A stretch of 64,000 bases of DNA from Roridomyces roridus (Eukaryota; Basidiomycota; Agaricomycetes; Agaricales; Mycenaceae). Both the position numbers and the translations under genes were made by a program. The stretch is taken from positions 3,906,001-3,970,000 of the forward strand of contig JARKIF010000002.1 of NCBI GenBank assembly GCA_029378245.1. The letters are read 5' to 3'. The stretch's first letter is position 1, and the number at the start of each line of letters is the position of its first letter. Positions 21,591 to 33,303 of the stretch are shown here, one piece after another. The notes under the pieces were generated by a model. The model was not told where the DNA came from. It searched no databases and saw only the letters and a list, made by a program, of their open reading frames with translations.

Positions 21591-23763
21591 TAGTTCCACG
21601 AGCTCGAAAGAGTGGATGAAAGTCGAGTCCAACAATGTGGAGATCTTTCAAATCAGGTGGGGTTGAGGCCGTGTCACGTCCCTTTACCTGTGGACCTGGT
21701 CAGAGGTGCTTGGAGCGTCAGGAATGTGAGAAACGCACCACTCCTGGCACACTCTGAAGCCCACTTCGTCAGAGGCTCGGATGGGAGCATGTTTGCGGCG
21801 CGGATCGGGCAATCGGCCGATGACGCGCCTGCGGAAAGTGAATATTCCAGTAAGCTACGGGGATGAGGGAAGACGCACCGGGTCAGTGTACAGTACCCTC
21901 GATCCAGTGAAGAGCGTTGCCCGGTCGTCCGACAGTGACCAAGTCCGACTTCACGCTCCTGTCGTAGGATCCTTCATCGTCTTCGATTGGGAAGGAAACG
22001 GAAGCTAGGGAGCTCTTGAGTTCAGTGGACAGGTCTTGGTACATATATTCCTCTGGCTACAGCCGTATGGTGTGGGTGACCTGAGTCGAAGGGTATACCC
22101 AAGGGAGCGGATCACAGAGGAGAGATGCCATCAGATGATCGTCACATTCTCTCATCTTGCTCTCATCCGCATGATTCCGCAACGGCCATAAAACGGCCAG
22201 TTCTGGGGGGCGCATAAGTATCACCGAGTAAATTTTGGGTGGTTCAACATCCGCGAGGCATCTGGCAATGACTGATTCCCGCGCCAAAAATGGTTTGCTC
22301 TACTTACTCTCAAGGACTTTACTCTCACTGGCTCTGGGAACACCGATATCTCTGCCTTCACACGCCGCTCTTCCCGCTTCTTCAAATCTTTCCATGCAAG
22401 AAGCTCACGTTGCCCTCCCTCCAGTTGGTCGACGCAACGATTCTCATCGGATTAGCGACACTGCTTCCACGGATTCTCTGGGTATCGGGTTCGAAACTGC
22501 TTTTCATGAGAAGTTCGACGATAGTGCGTGCTTATCGTGGGTGGTCATCCATAGAATCGACCCTCGTTTTAGTGAAGAGTCTGAAGAGCGTTACTTGGTC
22601 GTCCGGCTTTACGCTCCTGTCGTAGATGATGCACCCGAAGCCGTATACTGCCAGCACTTACGCCGAGACCTTGGCATTCACCTTCGTCCGCCGACGTCGA
22701 GTGGGGGAGGACACGCACCCGCAAAGCCGAAGACGTTACGCAGAGATCTTCTGAGGGAGCTCTTGAGTTCATTGGATGGCTCTTGGTACGTATGGTCCTC
22801 TTAGGCTACAGCCGTATGGTGTGGGTGATCTGAGTCGAAGGCATAGCTACTTGCCATCGACTTGCGAAGGGAGCGGGTCATAGAGGAGAACTTGGCCGCC
22901 ATCAGATTCATTTCTTGCTCTTTCTCCCAGCTCTTCAAGTCGCGTGTTATCTTCCGGAGAGCGGGACGATGGGTGGACATAGATTTCGGCGAGGCATCTG
23001 GCAATGACGGCTTCCCGAGATTATAAACGGTTTTCTCCCACTAGATCTTGAGCCTGGCTCTTCTCACTGGTTCTCAGGAGACTCCTCCCGAGATCTCTGC
23101 CTTCTCACGCATCTCTCTCCGCTTTTCTAAATTTCTCCATGCAAAAACCTCAACCAACCAAGCCGCCCACCTCCAGCTCCAAGTCAACGCAGCTTAGATT
23201 CCCATCGAATTACCGAGTCTTCGGGTCCTACTTACTGTCCGGCGCACCTCGGATTCACATCCATTCTTCATCGTCATGAACCACTCGGAGACTACGCCTC
23301 TGAACTTTGAGTCTTCGACCGACCGCTCTCACGGTGACTGCCTCCACGGATTCTCTGGGTATCGGGTGCGAAACTGCTTTTCATGAGAAATTCGATTATA
23401 GTGTGTGCTTATTTTGGGTGGTCATCCATCCATATGGCCACCGAGCTTGACACCAGTGTTCGTGACCCGTGACTGCTCAGAGCTACGCACTCGGGTCCTC
23501 GTAGTTCTCTCTCTGGGCGATGCTTGTATTCGAGAACTGGAGTCTGCCGTCCCACCTTTTTTTGGCGAGTTCAACTGTTTTATCGAATTTAGTTACTTTT
23601 CACTTTTCTCCTTCGAATCTTGTGTTGTACGGGACTGCATCGACGATGGAGCAAGGAAATCAAACAGACGACGGGAGACGAACCAGACGCTGGTGCTCAT
23701 TCCTGGCTTGACCTCGCACATAAAAGCGGTCCCTCAGAGTCCACAAGTCTACCCACCCTCCAC
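21590..23763. repeat. Upstream part of segmental duplication, copy B, with internal tandem duplication
   Basis: 21590-22580 and 22590-23460 are diverged tandem copies of each other and of 9926-11000. On the minus strand two frames look like exons of an unknown small gene: DLSTELKSSLASVSFPIEDD near 22050, and ANMLPSEPLTKWASECARSG near 21750. The second tandem copy carries only the equivalent of the first (SYDRSVKP-like). A further minus frame at 22801-23004 contains MAAKFSSMTRSLRKSMASSY. I do not recognise the family. Confidence 0.55.
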
Positions 23764-25165
23764 ATGGCCGATCTTGAAATAGTGAAGCTGTGAGTTATAT
23801 CCGGCACATTGCGTTTCTGACCCGCATACAGGACGGGCCCGCTGGTATTTTGAATCCGCTTTGTATGCTTGCCAATGTTTAGCAAGACCACAGCTCATCT
23901 CAGTTTGTATTGGACTGCTTCCTTTTTGGCGCCCTTTCTGTTCAGTTGTGTGAAGCTGGCTGCCTTGGTTTCTTTTGCTCATCTGACCGAATGTCCTAGA
24001 CTTCTACTACCAGGCTTTTCCGGGCGATAGGTTGTGGGTGAAAAGCCTGGTTTATACGATATGCGCCCTCGAACTTGCCATGACGATGACCATCATACAT
24101 TCCGGGTTCGCACAATTTGGATACGGTTTCGCCAACCCTTCGTCCATTAGCAAGGTCCCTATCGCCTGGGTCATGGTGCCGATTGTTGGAGCTCTAGGTA
24201 AATTCTTGTAACTTTCTTGATTCACATGTTCATGTTTGTACAGTCGGATTTGCGGCCCAGTCCTTCTATGCGTACCGCATTCATGTCCTCTCTGGAGCCA
24301 TCCTGATCCCGGGCATTATCATAGCTGTAAGATCTTGTTGCTCTTTTCTTCCCACTCCCAAATGTGCCCTAGATCTCCTTGACGAGCAGTGGGAGTGCAC
24401 TGACATACAGTGCATTCAACTCCCAAAGTGGGTGGATTTATTCTTTGACACAATTTACTGACGGTATCGAAGTGGATACAATTCTAGTACTCCAACCCAG
24501 CGATCGAACTTTCGTGGCTTTGGTGGTCCGTCATGATCGTCTTCCAGTCCTCGGATGTAGATCCTTCATTCCTCCTGTAGGTGTGGTGCGGGGCATCCGC
24601 GTTGTGTGATATTTTAATCGCTATTTGCATGACATACTGTGTAAGTGCATGCCTTTGAAGAATTGCGTTTCTAACTTGATATCAAGCTAACCAAAAGCGG
24701 TGCTACGGGACTTCGTCAAACACGCGCTATGGTCTCCAGGCTTACCAGGTTGATCATCGAGACTGGAATCCTCACTGGTATTGACGCGCAGCAAACTCAA
24801 CCTAGAGAAATCGCTAAATTAACTTTTCAGCCCTGGTAGCCACCACGACACTGGCCCTCTTCATTGCCTTTCCTTAAACCGTGTATTATTGTGTCGGTGG
24901 CGGTATCCTGCCGACCCTGTACGCCAACACGGTGCTGCTAATCTTGAACTCGCGGATCAAGATTGTCGGCGGTCGCGGGACGAACACCCCTGACGCAATG
25001 CTGGCCCTCTCTTCCCCCACCTTCTCTTGTGCAGCCGGACCAAACTCCAACGCCGAGCAAGCAGCGGTGGTCACAATCCCTCATGAGACTTTGTCCGAAA
25101 CAGACGAAGTGGAAATGAAGGTCATGAGCGTGCGTGCTGAATGCAACCTTTCTGAGTTGTTCTGA
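23764..25165 (+). pseudogene. DUF6534 family membrane protein, copy B (premature stop)
   Basis: This is the paralogue of the 11185-12611 gene in the same orientation and with the same exon layout (MADLEIVK, FYYQAFPGDRLWVKSLVY, KVPIAWVMVP, TRAMVSRLTRLIIET, GGGILPTLYANTVLL). The frame is intact where copy A is shifted. It carries TAA at 24875-24877 in the position of a Gln codon of copy A (IAFP-stop versus IAFPQN). The part after the stop remains open to 25165. It may be a recent pseudogene, or the stop may be allelic. Confidence 0.7.
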
Positions 25166-25456
25166 ATCCGGGGTAGCATGCAAATGATGCCGCTGTTTAG
25201 GTGGATACTCGTTGTACTGTGTACCACTATGTAACTCAAATTACTCAAATTTTCAAACTTTGGCGGACCTGATTTGCCCAAAGACGAACACCAACAAATG
25301 AAACAAAGGAGGGGCATTGACGGCGCATCTGCCTTGCGCTAGCTGCAATGGTCGCACAGACAAGTAGACCAGATATGTGATTAGAATGTACATCTACAAT
25401 TAATTGGCTTCCGTATTAAACTCAAAGATGATTTGTAAAGTGTCGTGTGTACTTCC

Positions 25457-26242
25457 TCACAAGCCCTGAATAGCCGCCTCTTCAAGCATGGCCATCTCCC
25501 TTCCGAATCCGAAGCCTCCTTCACCTCCCTTACCTCCCAAATTGCCCTCCTCCGCTAACAACGCACCCCACTCCGACCCTTCCTCCAACACGCCCCTCAC
25601 GACCTGCTTGACCTCGCACCCGGATGCGTAGGCGATATACGTGACACCGATGGCGAGGAGGAGTCGCGCGGGGCCTTGTAGAATGACGCGGACTGCGTCG
25701 GCCTGGAGGGTGGCCGGTGCGGGTAGGCCGGTGGTTTGCTGGGCTGCCATGCCGGTGCAGAGACCGCCTAGGCCCATGCCGAATGAGGAGAATGACTCGG
25801 GGGTCATGGGGCTGAAGGAGCTGGAGCTGCTTCGCGAGGAGAGGAGGGAAGATCGGGATGAAGATGAGCCCGAGGAAGAAGAACTCGAAGCACTCGAGTC
25901 CTGCGATGGCCAGCCGATGCTGAAATGCTCGGATGGATGGGCGGAGGCGTAGTATGGCAAGGCCAACGCGAGGAAATCGCGTGCGATCAGCAGCTGGTTT
26001 CGTGTCAACGACGCAAGGTCGCCGGTGCTGCTGCCTTTGAAGGCGGCTGACGGGAGGTAGAGATCCAGCCCTCTCCGATGGACGTCCCCAGTGGAGAGAT
26101 CGCTACAGCCTGCGGGTCGGGATTTCGTGCAGGGAAGTAGGCGAAGGGTGTGTGTCCATGCACCTGCCGGCAGGGTTGCGCTTGGCCTTGGATTCGGGGT
26201 AGGAGAGAAATAGAGGTAGGGGATGAACTCGGAGGGTGACAT
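25457..26242 (-). CDS. Uncharacterised protein with Ser-rich linker
   Basis: The start is the ATG at 26242 (MSPSEFIPYLYF); the frame upstream is open but unlike coding sequence. An N-terminal conserved-looking part (HRRGLDLYLPSAAFKG, IARDFLALALPYYA) is followed by a serine-rich linker at about residues 125-160. A C-terminal block (AVRVILQGPARLLLAIGV, TYIAYASGCEVKQVV) looks like one hydrophobic helix, and a Gly/Glu-rich tail ends the protein. I do not recognise it. A decayed copy of its 3' end lies at 4936-5135. Confidence 0.55.
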   Translation of the reverse strand: MSPSEFIPYLYFSPTPNPRPSATLPAGAWTHTLRLLPCTKSRPAGCSDLSTGDVHRRGLDLYLPSAAFKGSSTGDLASLTRNQLLIARDFLALALPYYASAHPSEHFSIGWPSQDSSASSSSSSGSSSSRSSLLSSRSSSSSFSPMTPESFSSFGMGLGGLCTGMAAQQTTGLPAPATLQADAVRVILQGPARLLLAIGVTYIAYASGCEVKQVVRGVLEEGSEWGALLAEEGNLGGKGGEGGFGFGREMAMLEEAAIQGL

Positions 26243-27734
26243 GTCTATGATGAATGAGAAGGGGAGAGGCGGCCTGCGTTGTTGATTAGGCTTTGAGCAA
26301 CGAGGAGCCTCTAAATATCTGGGTCGGCGGGGCGTTGTCCATTGTTCCCAAACTGGAATACAAAGCACAAGAGCGTCTTTATATCGGTCTCCAGGTGAAA
26401 TTACCCACTGTCCTTGTTTTCGGTGCTTTGAGAGACTCCAGGCTCCACGCAAGCGAGCGCATTGTCCGAGAAGTTCCAAGGCGACCGGACTCGATTCTCG
26501 AAAAGATGCTTCGTTCGCCGCGGTTTTGGTCGCGGAGGGCTGGCGGAAAAGACGAGGATATCAGGAGCATAGAATAGTAGAGAAGCTGCTGGAAATCTGC
26601 GGTGGTACTTATCGTAGGATGGGTTCTGAATGACGAGGATGAAGAGAGATGGTGATCATGATGCTGATTGACCGTCTAGATCTGTTGATTGTATCGGTGA
26701 TCCGAGATCAGCCTCTTTCACGTGAATAGCAAGGCTCTTGCTCCGAACCATGGATGTCCTACTCGACTCCACTGCCCTCGACGCGCCAAACTCTGGATCC
26801 GACCCACCGGGAATCCGCTCCGCTCGTTTTCGCCTCCTGACCCGGGTCCTGGCTGCCACTCTCCTGGGAATCTGGGACTCATGGGGGAGGCTAGGACTGG
26901 GGCAAGACTTGGGCTGGGGACGGACTCGGATCTACCCCTTCACCGTTTGAGTCTTTTACAAGTCTGAAATCATAAGAAGATTGGCTGTGACTTGTTTCTC
27001 GCTTCGCTGCGTGTTTATCTTTCCTCCTTCGTCAAAGGCTCACGGCTTGGCTTCCTCAACCTTCCGAAATTTCAATGGACCCGAATTCCGCCTTGCTCCG
27101 GAAAGTCAGTCCTGGCGGGGGCCGTTCTTGTCGGTCCAGAGCCCTACTCATCCGCCATTCTGCCTTCCAGGTGATCCATTCATACAGCCCAGTGTTTGCC
27201 ATTCTGCGCGGCGCCCACATGCACCGGGCTGAGTTCCGGAAAGTGTGCCGCCAAGGCGAATCTGTGGGTGGCATCGACTCGATTTTCTCTGTTCAAGTCG
27301 ATCGTTTACTTCTCTTTCTGTTCTTATTTTGTCAGTCATTCCGCCACCGCGATGAATTACAGCCAATTATAAAACTCACAACGGCCTCGGTGTTTCGCTC
27401 CGCTCGGAGCCGCCCTCTCTCCTGGGCCGGTGTAACCCTTACCTCGACAGCTTGACTGGGCCCCGTGCGTGGGTCACTTGAGAGACACCGACTTGGTCGA
27501 CCTTCGGAAACCCACCAACCCCTCGCCCATCTTTCCATTCGTGGCCCATCGAGTCAATTAGGCTGAGGGCCGTCTGTGCATGAAGGCTGTCGAGAGACAC
27601 TATGTGGCAGGTTTGAATCTATAGTGGGTCGTCAATTAACGCCGTCTGCGTCCTTCCGATCCGCATGTCCTGAATCTCATCCCTCACTTATAAAGCTGAG
27701 CCCTACAGTGGGTCCTCGACGTCTCGTTCCAACT
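26243..27734. other. Intergenic, no gene recognised
   Basis: The region is about 1.5 kb between a minus-strand and a plus-strand gene, so it should contain both promoters. Frames at 26293-26577 and 26722-26967 have no conserved phrases. No repeats were seen. Confidence 0.4.
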
Positions 27735-29945
27735 ATGCGGACAAGCCTCTTCCTACTAGCGACGCTCGCGGCGTCACAGCAAATCCAGGACATCGTACGT
27801 ACATACCCTCGACGAGCGCGTCGCGAAATTCATCGCTATGCCGAACAGTGGCAAACGACCTGGGATCGTCAGAACCTCCTCGCCTCCCTCTCACCCAGCG
27901 CTCCTATCACCTTCGCGACACCTGGACCCGTCCAGTCAGCGGACATCGTGGTCACCGAGGCGACTGTGTATCAGACTATCAATGGGTTCGGTGGAAGCCT
28001 CAGTAAGTCCTTTATTGAATAATCTATATTCGACCGCTGATGAATTATTTACAGCTGATTCATCTGCCAGGACGCTCAATAATTTGAAGGTTTGCATCTA
28101 AGTTGCGTGCAATGTAACAGCTATTAATGACCTGGTTCCAGGCAACTAATCAAGACAATTACCAGAGCGTCTTGAATCGTCTTTTCTCGATGGCCGATGG
28201 GGACAACGCAGCCGGACTCGGTTATTTGCGCGTGCCTATCGGAGCGTCGGATTTTTCGTCTCAAGGTGAATTTTTCCGCTGTCTACCGTCTGTGCGGACT
28301 GGAATTGAAAATTTCGATGCAGTGTACAGTTTTGCAGATGTCAGCGGCGACACTTCTTTTCGCCAGTTCAACATCAATAACGCGCCGTCGTATCTGTTTT
28401 CTGTGCTCATGGATATTTTGAGCATAAATCCTTCGTTGAAGGTCCATATCGTGCCTTGGAGTCCGGTGCGTATTCTTCCCAGAGGCTAGCCAACGGTGAT
28501 TTAATGTGAGGGTATAGCCTGGTTGGATGAAGACAACAGGAACTATGAATGGAGGAACCATTCAACCAGGGCTCATTAGCGCTTGTAATACTTTTTATAT
28601 CCTTCCTTGCCTGTTCCTCATGGATTCTAGACCCGACGTATCTGCTGAACGCCGTGCAAGGGTTTACGAATCTGGGCATCCCTATCTACGCGATTTCCGT
28701 TCAGGTAAGCAAGGCCGCAAATCGACCCTTCATCCCAATTGAAGGACTCGAACGCAGAATGAACCGGAGAATAGCAACCCTACGTATCCGACTTGTACTA
28801 TGACTCCAGATACGGAGGGGCAGATTGGCGCCGAGCTGAGGACGTTATTGGATAGTAACGGTTTTTCTGACGTCAAGCTGGTGGGATATGAGCATAATTG
28901 GAACGATGCGGGGAAATACCCAGTCACTTTGGTGAGTCGTTCCCCTTTCGAATCACGAGATACATTCTGGAATTTGATTTGTGTAGATGCAGGACGATGG
29001 AGACGCGTACGATGGCGTGGCCTTCCATTGTTACTCTGGGTCTGTATCAAAACAGAGTGTATTCCATAACGCCTACCCGGATAAGGTACTGCACTCGCTC
29101 GAATGGTTCATTTCATAACATTAATCTTCGGTAGAATATCTACTTTACAGAATGCTCGGGAACTATCGGGTCTGATTTCTGGTCCGATATCAAGGTGGGT
29201 TCAGCCACTGGAACGACTGGAGTTGAGCTGAACGGCCGGCGTCGCAGTGGTATATGGACAACCTATGGATCGGCAGCCTGGAGCGTTTCGCGGGCGTTGG
29301 GCTCATGTTTAACCTCGCATTGGACTCCAGCGGACTACCTAAACTGCCTGGGACGAACAGCTGTGGTAACGGATGCAGGCCGATCGTCACTGTGAACGAC
29401 GATGGGTCGTTTCAGTATAACCAAGAATGTGAGTGGCTTGCAGGCCGTTTCGTTTGACAGGGTGACCTGACTGACGCGTGCAAGTCTATGCATTGGCACA
29501 GGCGTCCAAGGCGATTATACCAAAGGACCCAGGCGGGCCTTGGGGTCAACGTATTGGTGTATCGGTGAAAGGTAGCCTTGCGTGGGCGCTGCGAGTTGGT
29601 GCGTATTCGACTGGACGACTTTCGTCGTCGGATGGTACTCGGTATTCGTTGGTTGTTATGAATTGTGCGTTTCTTTCTGAGCCTACCGGTGCTCTACCGA
29701 TGATTTTGAATTTAGGGGACGACAGTTCGTCGTCGACGTTCAATCCCGTGCCCGTTACTGCGACGATTGAGTTCCGCGGTATGCAGGCGACATATACTTT
29801 CCCTGTAGGCGTTGTGAGTTGTCTTGACTTGGATATTTGGTCTTTTGAACTCACGACGAGGATACAGACGACGTTGTGGTGGTTCGGAGATTCCAACGCG
29901 CAGGGGCGAGGTCACAAATCGAATTCTACTGGGAGGCACACATAG
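27735..29945 (+). CDS. Secreted GH30 endo-beta-1,6-glucanase
   Basis: ATG 27735 opens a signal peptide (MRTSLFLLATLAASQQ). Exons then run in phase through about eleven introns of 45-60 nt. They read VYQTINGFGGSLTDSSA, RLFSMADGDNAAGLGYLRVP, GASDFSSQ, YSFADVSGDTS, KVHIVPWSPPGWMK and IYAISVQNEP, the last containing the catalytic acid/base Glu. Next come AFHCYSGSVS and NIYFTECSGT (nucleophile Glu), then WYMDNLWIGSLERF, PGTNSCGNGCRP, YALAQASKAIIPKDPGGPWG and EFRGMQATYTFPVGV. The stop is TAG 29943-29945. This is the fungal GH30 subgroup acting on beta-1,6-glucan of cell walls; roles could be wall remodelling or mycoparasitism. No lesion was seen. Subfamily 3 is inferred from family memory. Confidence 0.9.
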
Positions 29946-30288
29946 ACGGCATAGACATCCGAGCGGGCCATTATTGTTTCATGCTAAGATGGCGTTGTAT
30001 TTATCTTACTTCCTTTGGTATGTTTTGAGCGCTGGAAGGCGTCCATTGGTCCTAGAAAAGACCACGTCGAAGAAGCGGCGGACAAGCTTGAAAGGAGAAG
30101 ACCGGCTAAGTTACGTAAGCTCTTGACTTTCCTCTCTCCGTCTGCCTCGCCGACTGTGCACTGCGCCGCGGCTCTCAGCGACGTCTTCTTCCTTTCTACC
30201 GTGCCTCAACAACGGATCTATCTTCTCCACACCGCCTAACGCGTCACTACCCGTGGATTGACACCAAAAACCTCGAGAAGCTAGCTCA
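29946..30288. other. Intergenic between glucanase and Atg18 genes
   Basis: A 343 bp spacer between two plus-strand genes. It should contain the terminator of the glucanase gene and the promoter of the autophagy gene. I see no conserved frame or repeat. Confidence 0.5.
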
Positions 30289-32760
30289 ATGTCGGCCCCA
30301 GGCATGCTCTTCGCCAACTTCAATCAGGACTACTCCTGCGTCTCTGTCGGGACCCGCAAAGGATACAGTATCACCAACTGCGACCCGTTTGGACGGGTGT
30401 ACACCCAGAGTCGGTAGTCCTTGTCTCACATTGCATACGGATGCTGAAAGAGCTCCCTAGGTGACGGGGCTCGCGGTATCGTCGAGATGCTCTTTGCTAC
30501 CTCGCTGCTTGCACTAGTGGGTGCCCCCGACACACCCTCGTCCTCGCCACGGAAGCTGCAGATTGTCAATACCAAGCGCCAGTCGCTTATCTGCGAGCTG
30601 CTCTTCCCTGCGTCCATATTGGCCGTGAAGCTCAACCGAAAGACGCTCGCCATTGTTCTCGAGACGGAGATTTACGTGTACGACATTAGCAACATGCGGC
30701 TGCTGCATGTCATTGAGACGGTCCCAAATCCAGATGGGGCGTTCTTTTTTATCCTCTTCATTTGCTCATCTCATCTCCGATTTAGGCATCTGTGCCCTCT
30801 CTCCCTCCGCGGACGCGCCATACCTCGCCTACCCTGCACCCCTACCCTCTCCCGCTCTCACCGCCCCTGCCTCTGCCACCACTAGCACAACAACAAAATC
30901 AGGCAACTCCTCTTCCTCCTCCACCACCACCAGCTCCACACTCAATGCCACGGCATCTGCGTCGGGAACAGGCAGCGGTGACGTGATGCTTTTCTCCACG
31001 CGCTCACTCGCACCCGCCAACGTCGTCCGTGCTCACCACTCCCCACTGGCTCTCCTCAGTCTTAGTGCAGACGGCAGTATGCTGGCTACGGCGAGCGTCA
31101 AGGGTGCGTCGTTGCTTTCCACTGCTTTCTGCTGCTGTCTGCTAACTGCAGTTTAGGCACCGTAATCCGGATCTTTAGCGTCCCATCCCTCGACAAACTC
31201 TACCAATTCCGGCGTGGTACCCGCGAGGCACGGATTCACTCCCTCGCCTTCAACGGCGCAGGTACATTGCTTGCTGCTGCCAGCGAACGGGGGACTGTAC
31301 ATCTGTGGCGTCTGGGTGCAGGCATGCCTGGTGGCTCGGGCAACAACAGGGGTGTGTGATACAGTTTCTCGTGCGGCTTGACGAGTCAATTTCTCATTTC
31401 ATCTAGGATCTTCGTCATCGGGGTCGTCGAATGGTGGCTCGGGGACAGGGGCAGAGAGTCCTGCGGAGAGCACGGATGGACATACGTTGGACGCTGGGTA
31501 CGATGCGTTTGTGGCCGGGAAGAGGAGGAGCTGGAGCGGGGATGGGAGGGGCACGATGAGGTGAGCCTGCTTTGCTTTCTTGTCCTGCCCTTCGCATTCT
31601 CTCCTGGCCACTTTCTTTCGCTACTTCTTCGCGCTAGCTTTGCATTCTTCCCTTCTACCTTACCTTCCTCTGCTCCTCTCCTCTGCCCTTCCGCTCCATC
31701 TGTCGACTGCTCGCTATTTCTTCGGTCACCTCCTCTCCGTCCCCAGTCACCCATCTCCCTCCTGCAGTCCATGCCACCTTGTACCTCCTTCCTCTCCGTA
31801 CCCTCTCGCTTCCTCCTCTTCTCCATCCTCCTGCGTACGTCCGTACTCACCCATCTCTTCACAGTGCCGCCCTCCGCCGCTCGACGGGCGCTCTCGCGAA
31901 ATTCCTTCCCGTACCGACTGCGATATCCGAGATGTGGGAGCCTGCGAGGGACTTTGCGTGGGCGAGGGTGCCGCCGCCTGCTGCTGTTGGTGGGGGTGAG
32001 TCTTGTTTCTTGCTTTTTGCTTTCGGGTAGAAGGAGAGGTCGTTCCTCGGTCAAGCCAAGGGACCGGGCTGTGGATCCTCTGCATTGGCAGCCTCGGATG
32101 CCGCCGGCGTCAGTGCAACGAATTGCTTCTTGGGGCGTTTCGGCCAGGATGGCGGCGGGTTCGGCCTTACTCAGGCCGCCTCTGATGACGATGTGGCTCA
32201 AGGCCGTGGGCTCTATCGGGCAGTGGTCGCCATCTCGTCCCTTTTGTTTCATCCTGCCCACTTCGGGCCGTGGTCCTCTGGATTCGCAGCTTTGCGTATA
32301 TGCGCTCGCCAACCCGTGGCCGTGATATCTACTGGACAGTGGTCGTCATTCGGGCCGTCTCGTCCCTTTTGATTTCCTCTTACCCACTTTCGGGCGATAC
32401 TTACCCTTTGTCTCAGGCTCTCTCGAAAGACGCTGCGTCGTCGGATTGAGCAGCACGACGCCGCACTTGTTCGTGATCGCCTCGGACGGGTACTTTTACG
32501 CGTATAGTGTCGACTTGGAGCGTGGTGGGGAGTGTGTGTTGGTGAAGCAGTATTCGTGAGTGCCCCGTTTGTTTTCTTGCTCTCGTCTTTTCGCTTCCCC
32601 ATGTATCTTGCTCCCGCTCGTGTCTATGAAGACCGGGTGTTTCGGTAGATCCGCCGGGCCGCTTCCGCATCTCTTTCTTTCTTTCTTGCAAGCTGTCTGG
32701 CCAAGTTACTCACTCTTGAAACACAGATTAATCGAGTCGGGTGAAGAGTCTGGGATGTAG
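30289..32760 (+). CDS. atg18: Atg18/WIPI-type PROPPIN autophagy protein
   Basis: ATG 30289 gives [20 protein letters not shown] and [18 protein letters not shown], the signature N-terminus of Atg18-family WD-repeat proteins that bind PI3P/PI(3,5)P2 at autophagic and vacuolar membranes. Blades follow: [64 protein letters not shown] with the lipid-binding FRRG motif, [12 protein letters not shown] and [15 protein letters not shown]. The protein ends [11 protein letters not shown] 32758-32760. A Ser/Thr-rich loop lies between blades. Two introns are long for this genome (31561-31864, 304 nt; about 32190-32417) and the second holds a two-copy ~55 bp direct repeat. The intron at 30737-30785 starts GG instead of GT. 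Confidence 0.85.
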
Positions 32761-33303
32761 CAGGAGCGTTTGTCTGCATGGTATGCTTCTCGATACTACT
32801 TAGTTCGTAGGTTCAAGTTGTCAGATGTATAATTTCTGCTAATTGGGAATCGTATTGAATGGACGGCTGTATGGAATGAAGCCTTGAGGCAGGGCCTCAG
32901 CATTTGGAAGATTGATATTCTCGTTCTTGGCGGGACAGATGATTTCAGGCTGCCGATCTTGCGACTGGGCCTTGTATTTGAAGGACTACTATGCCGTTCG
33001 CCTCTGTCTGCGTCCAATCTGCGTCTCATGTCTGTCATTCTAGGTCTGCCATCTTTTCGCGCCATGTACACTGTATCCTGTCAGCCCGAGTGTCATCAAT
33101 TCGCGGCAACTGCGCACTGCGGGTCTGGATCCTGAACTCGGGATACCTAACATAGGATGATGCCGAGTGTGCGCGTCCCAGTTTCAGTGAGTCAGCGGCA
33201 TTTGCCAAGATTTAACACGACCAGATGTACTAATAGTAATAGATGAGACCGCCGCTGTGAGGTACATCCACACCTCGCTCTCTTTCACCTGTTTTCTTTC
33301 GAC
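32761..33303. other. Intergenic, no gene recognised
   Basis: A 543 bp spacer between two plus-strand genes. It presumably holds the acyl-CoA oxidase promoter. No conserved frame was seen. Confidence 0.45.

Noticed and set aside
31386..32312. 308-codon minus and 315-codon plus frames over the Atg18 gene
   Set aside because: Both cover Atg18 exons and a pyrimidine-rich intron in other frames; Arg/Ser-rich composition is expected for such shadows.
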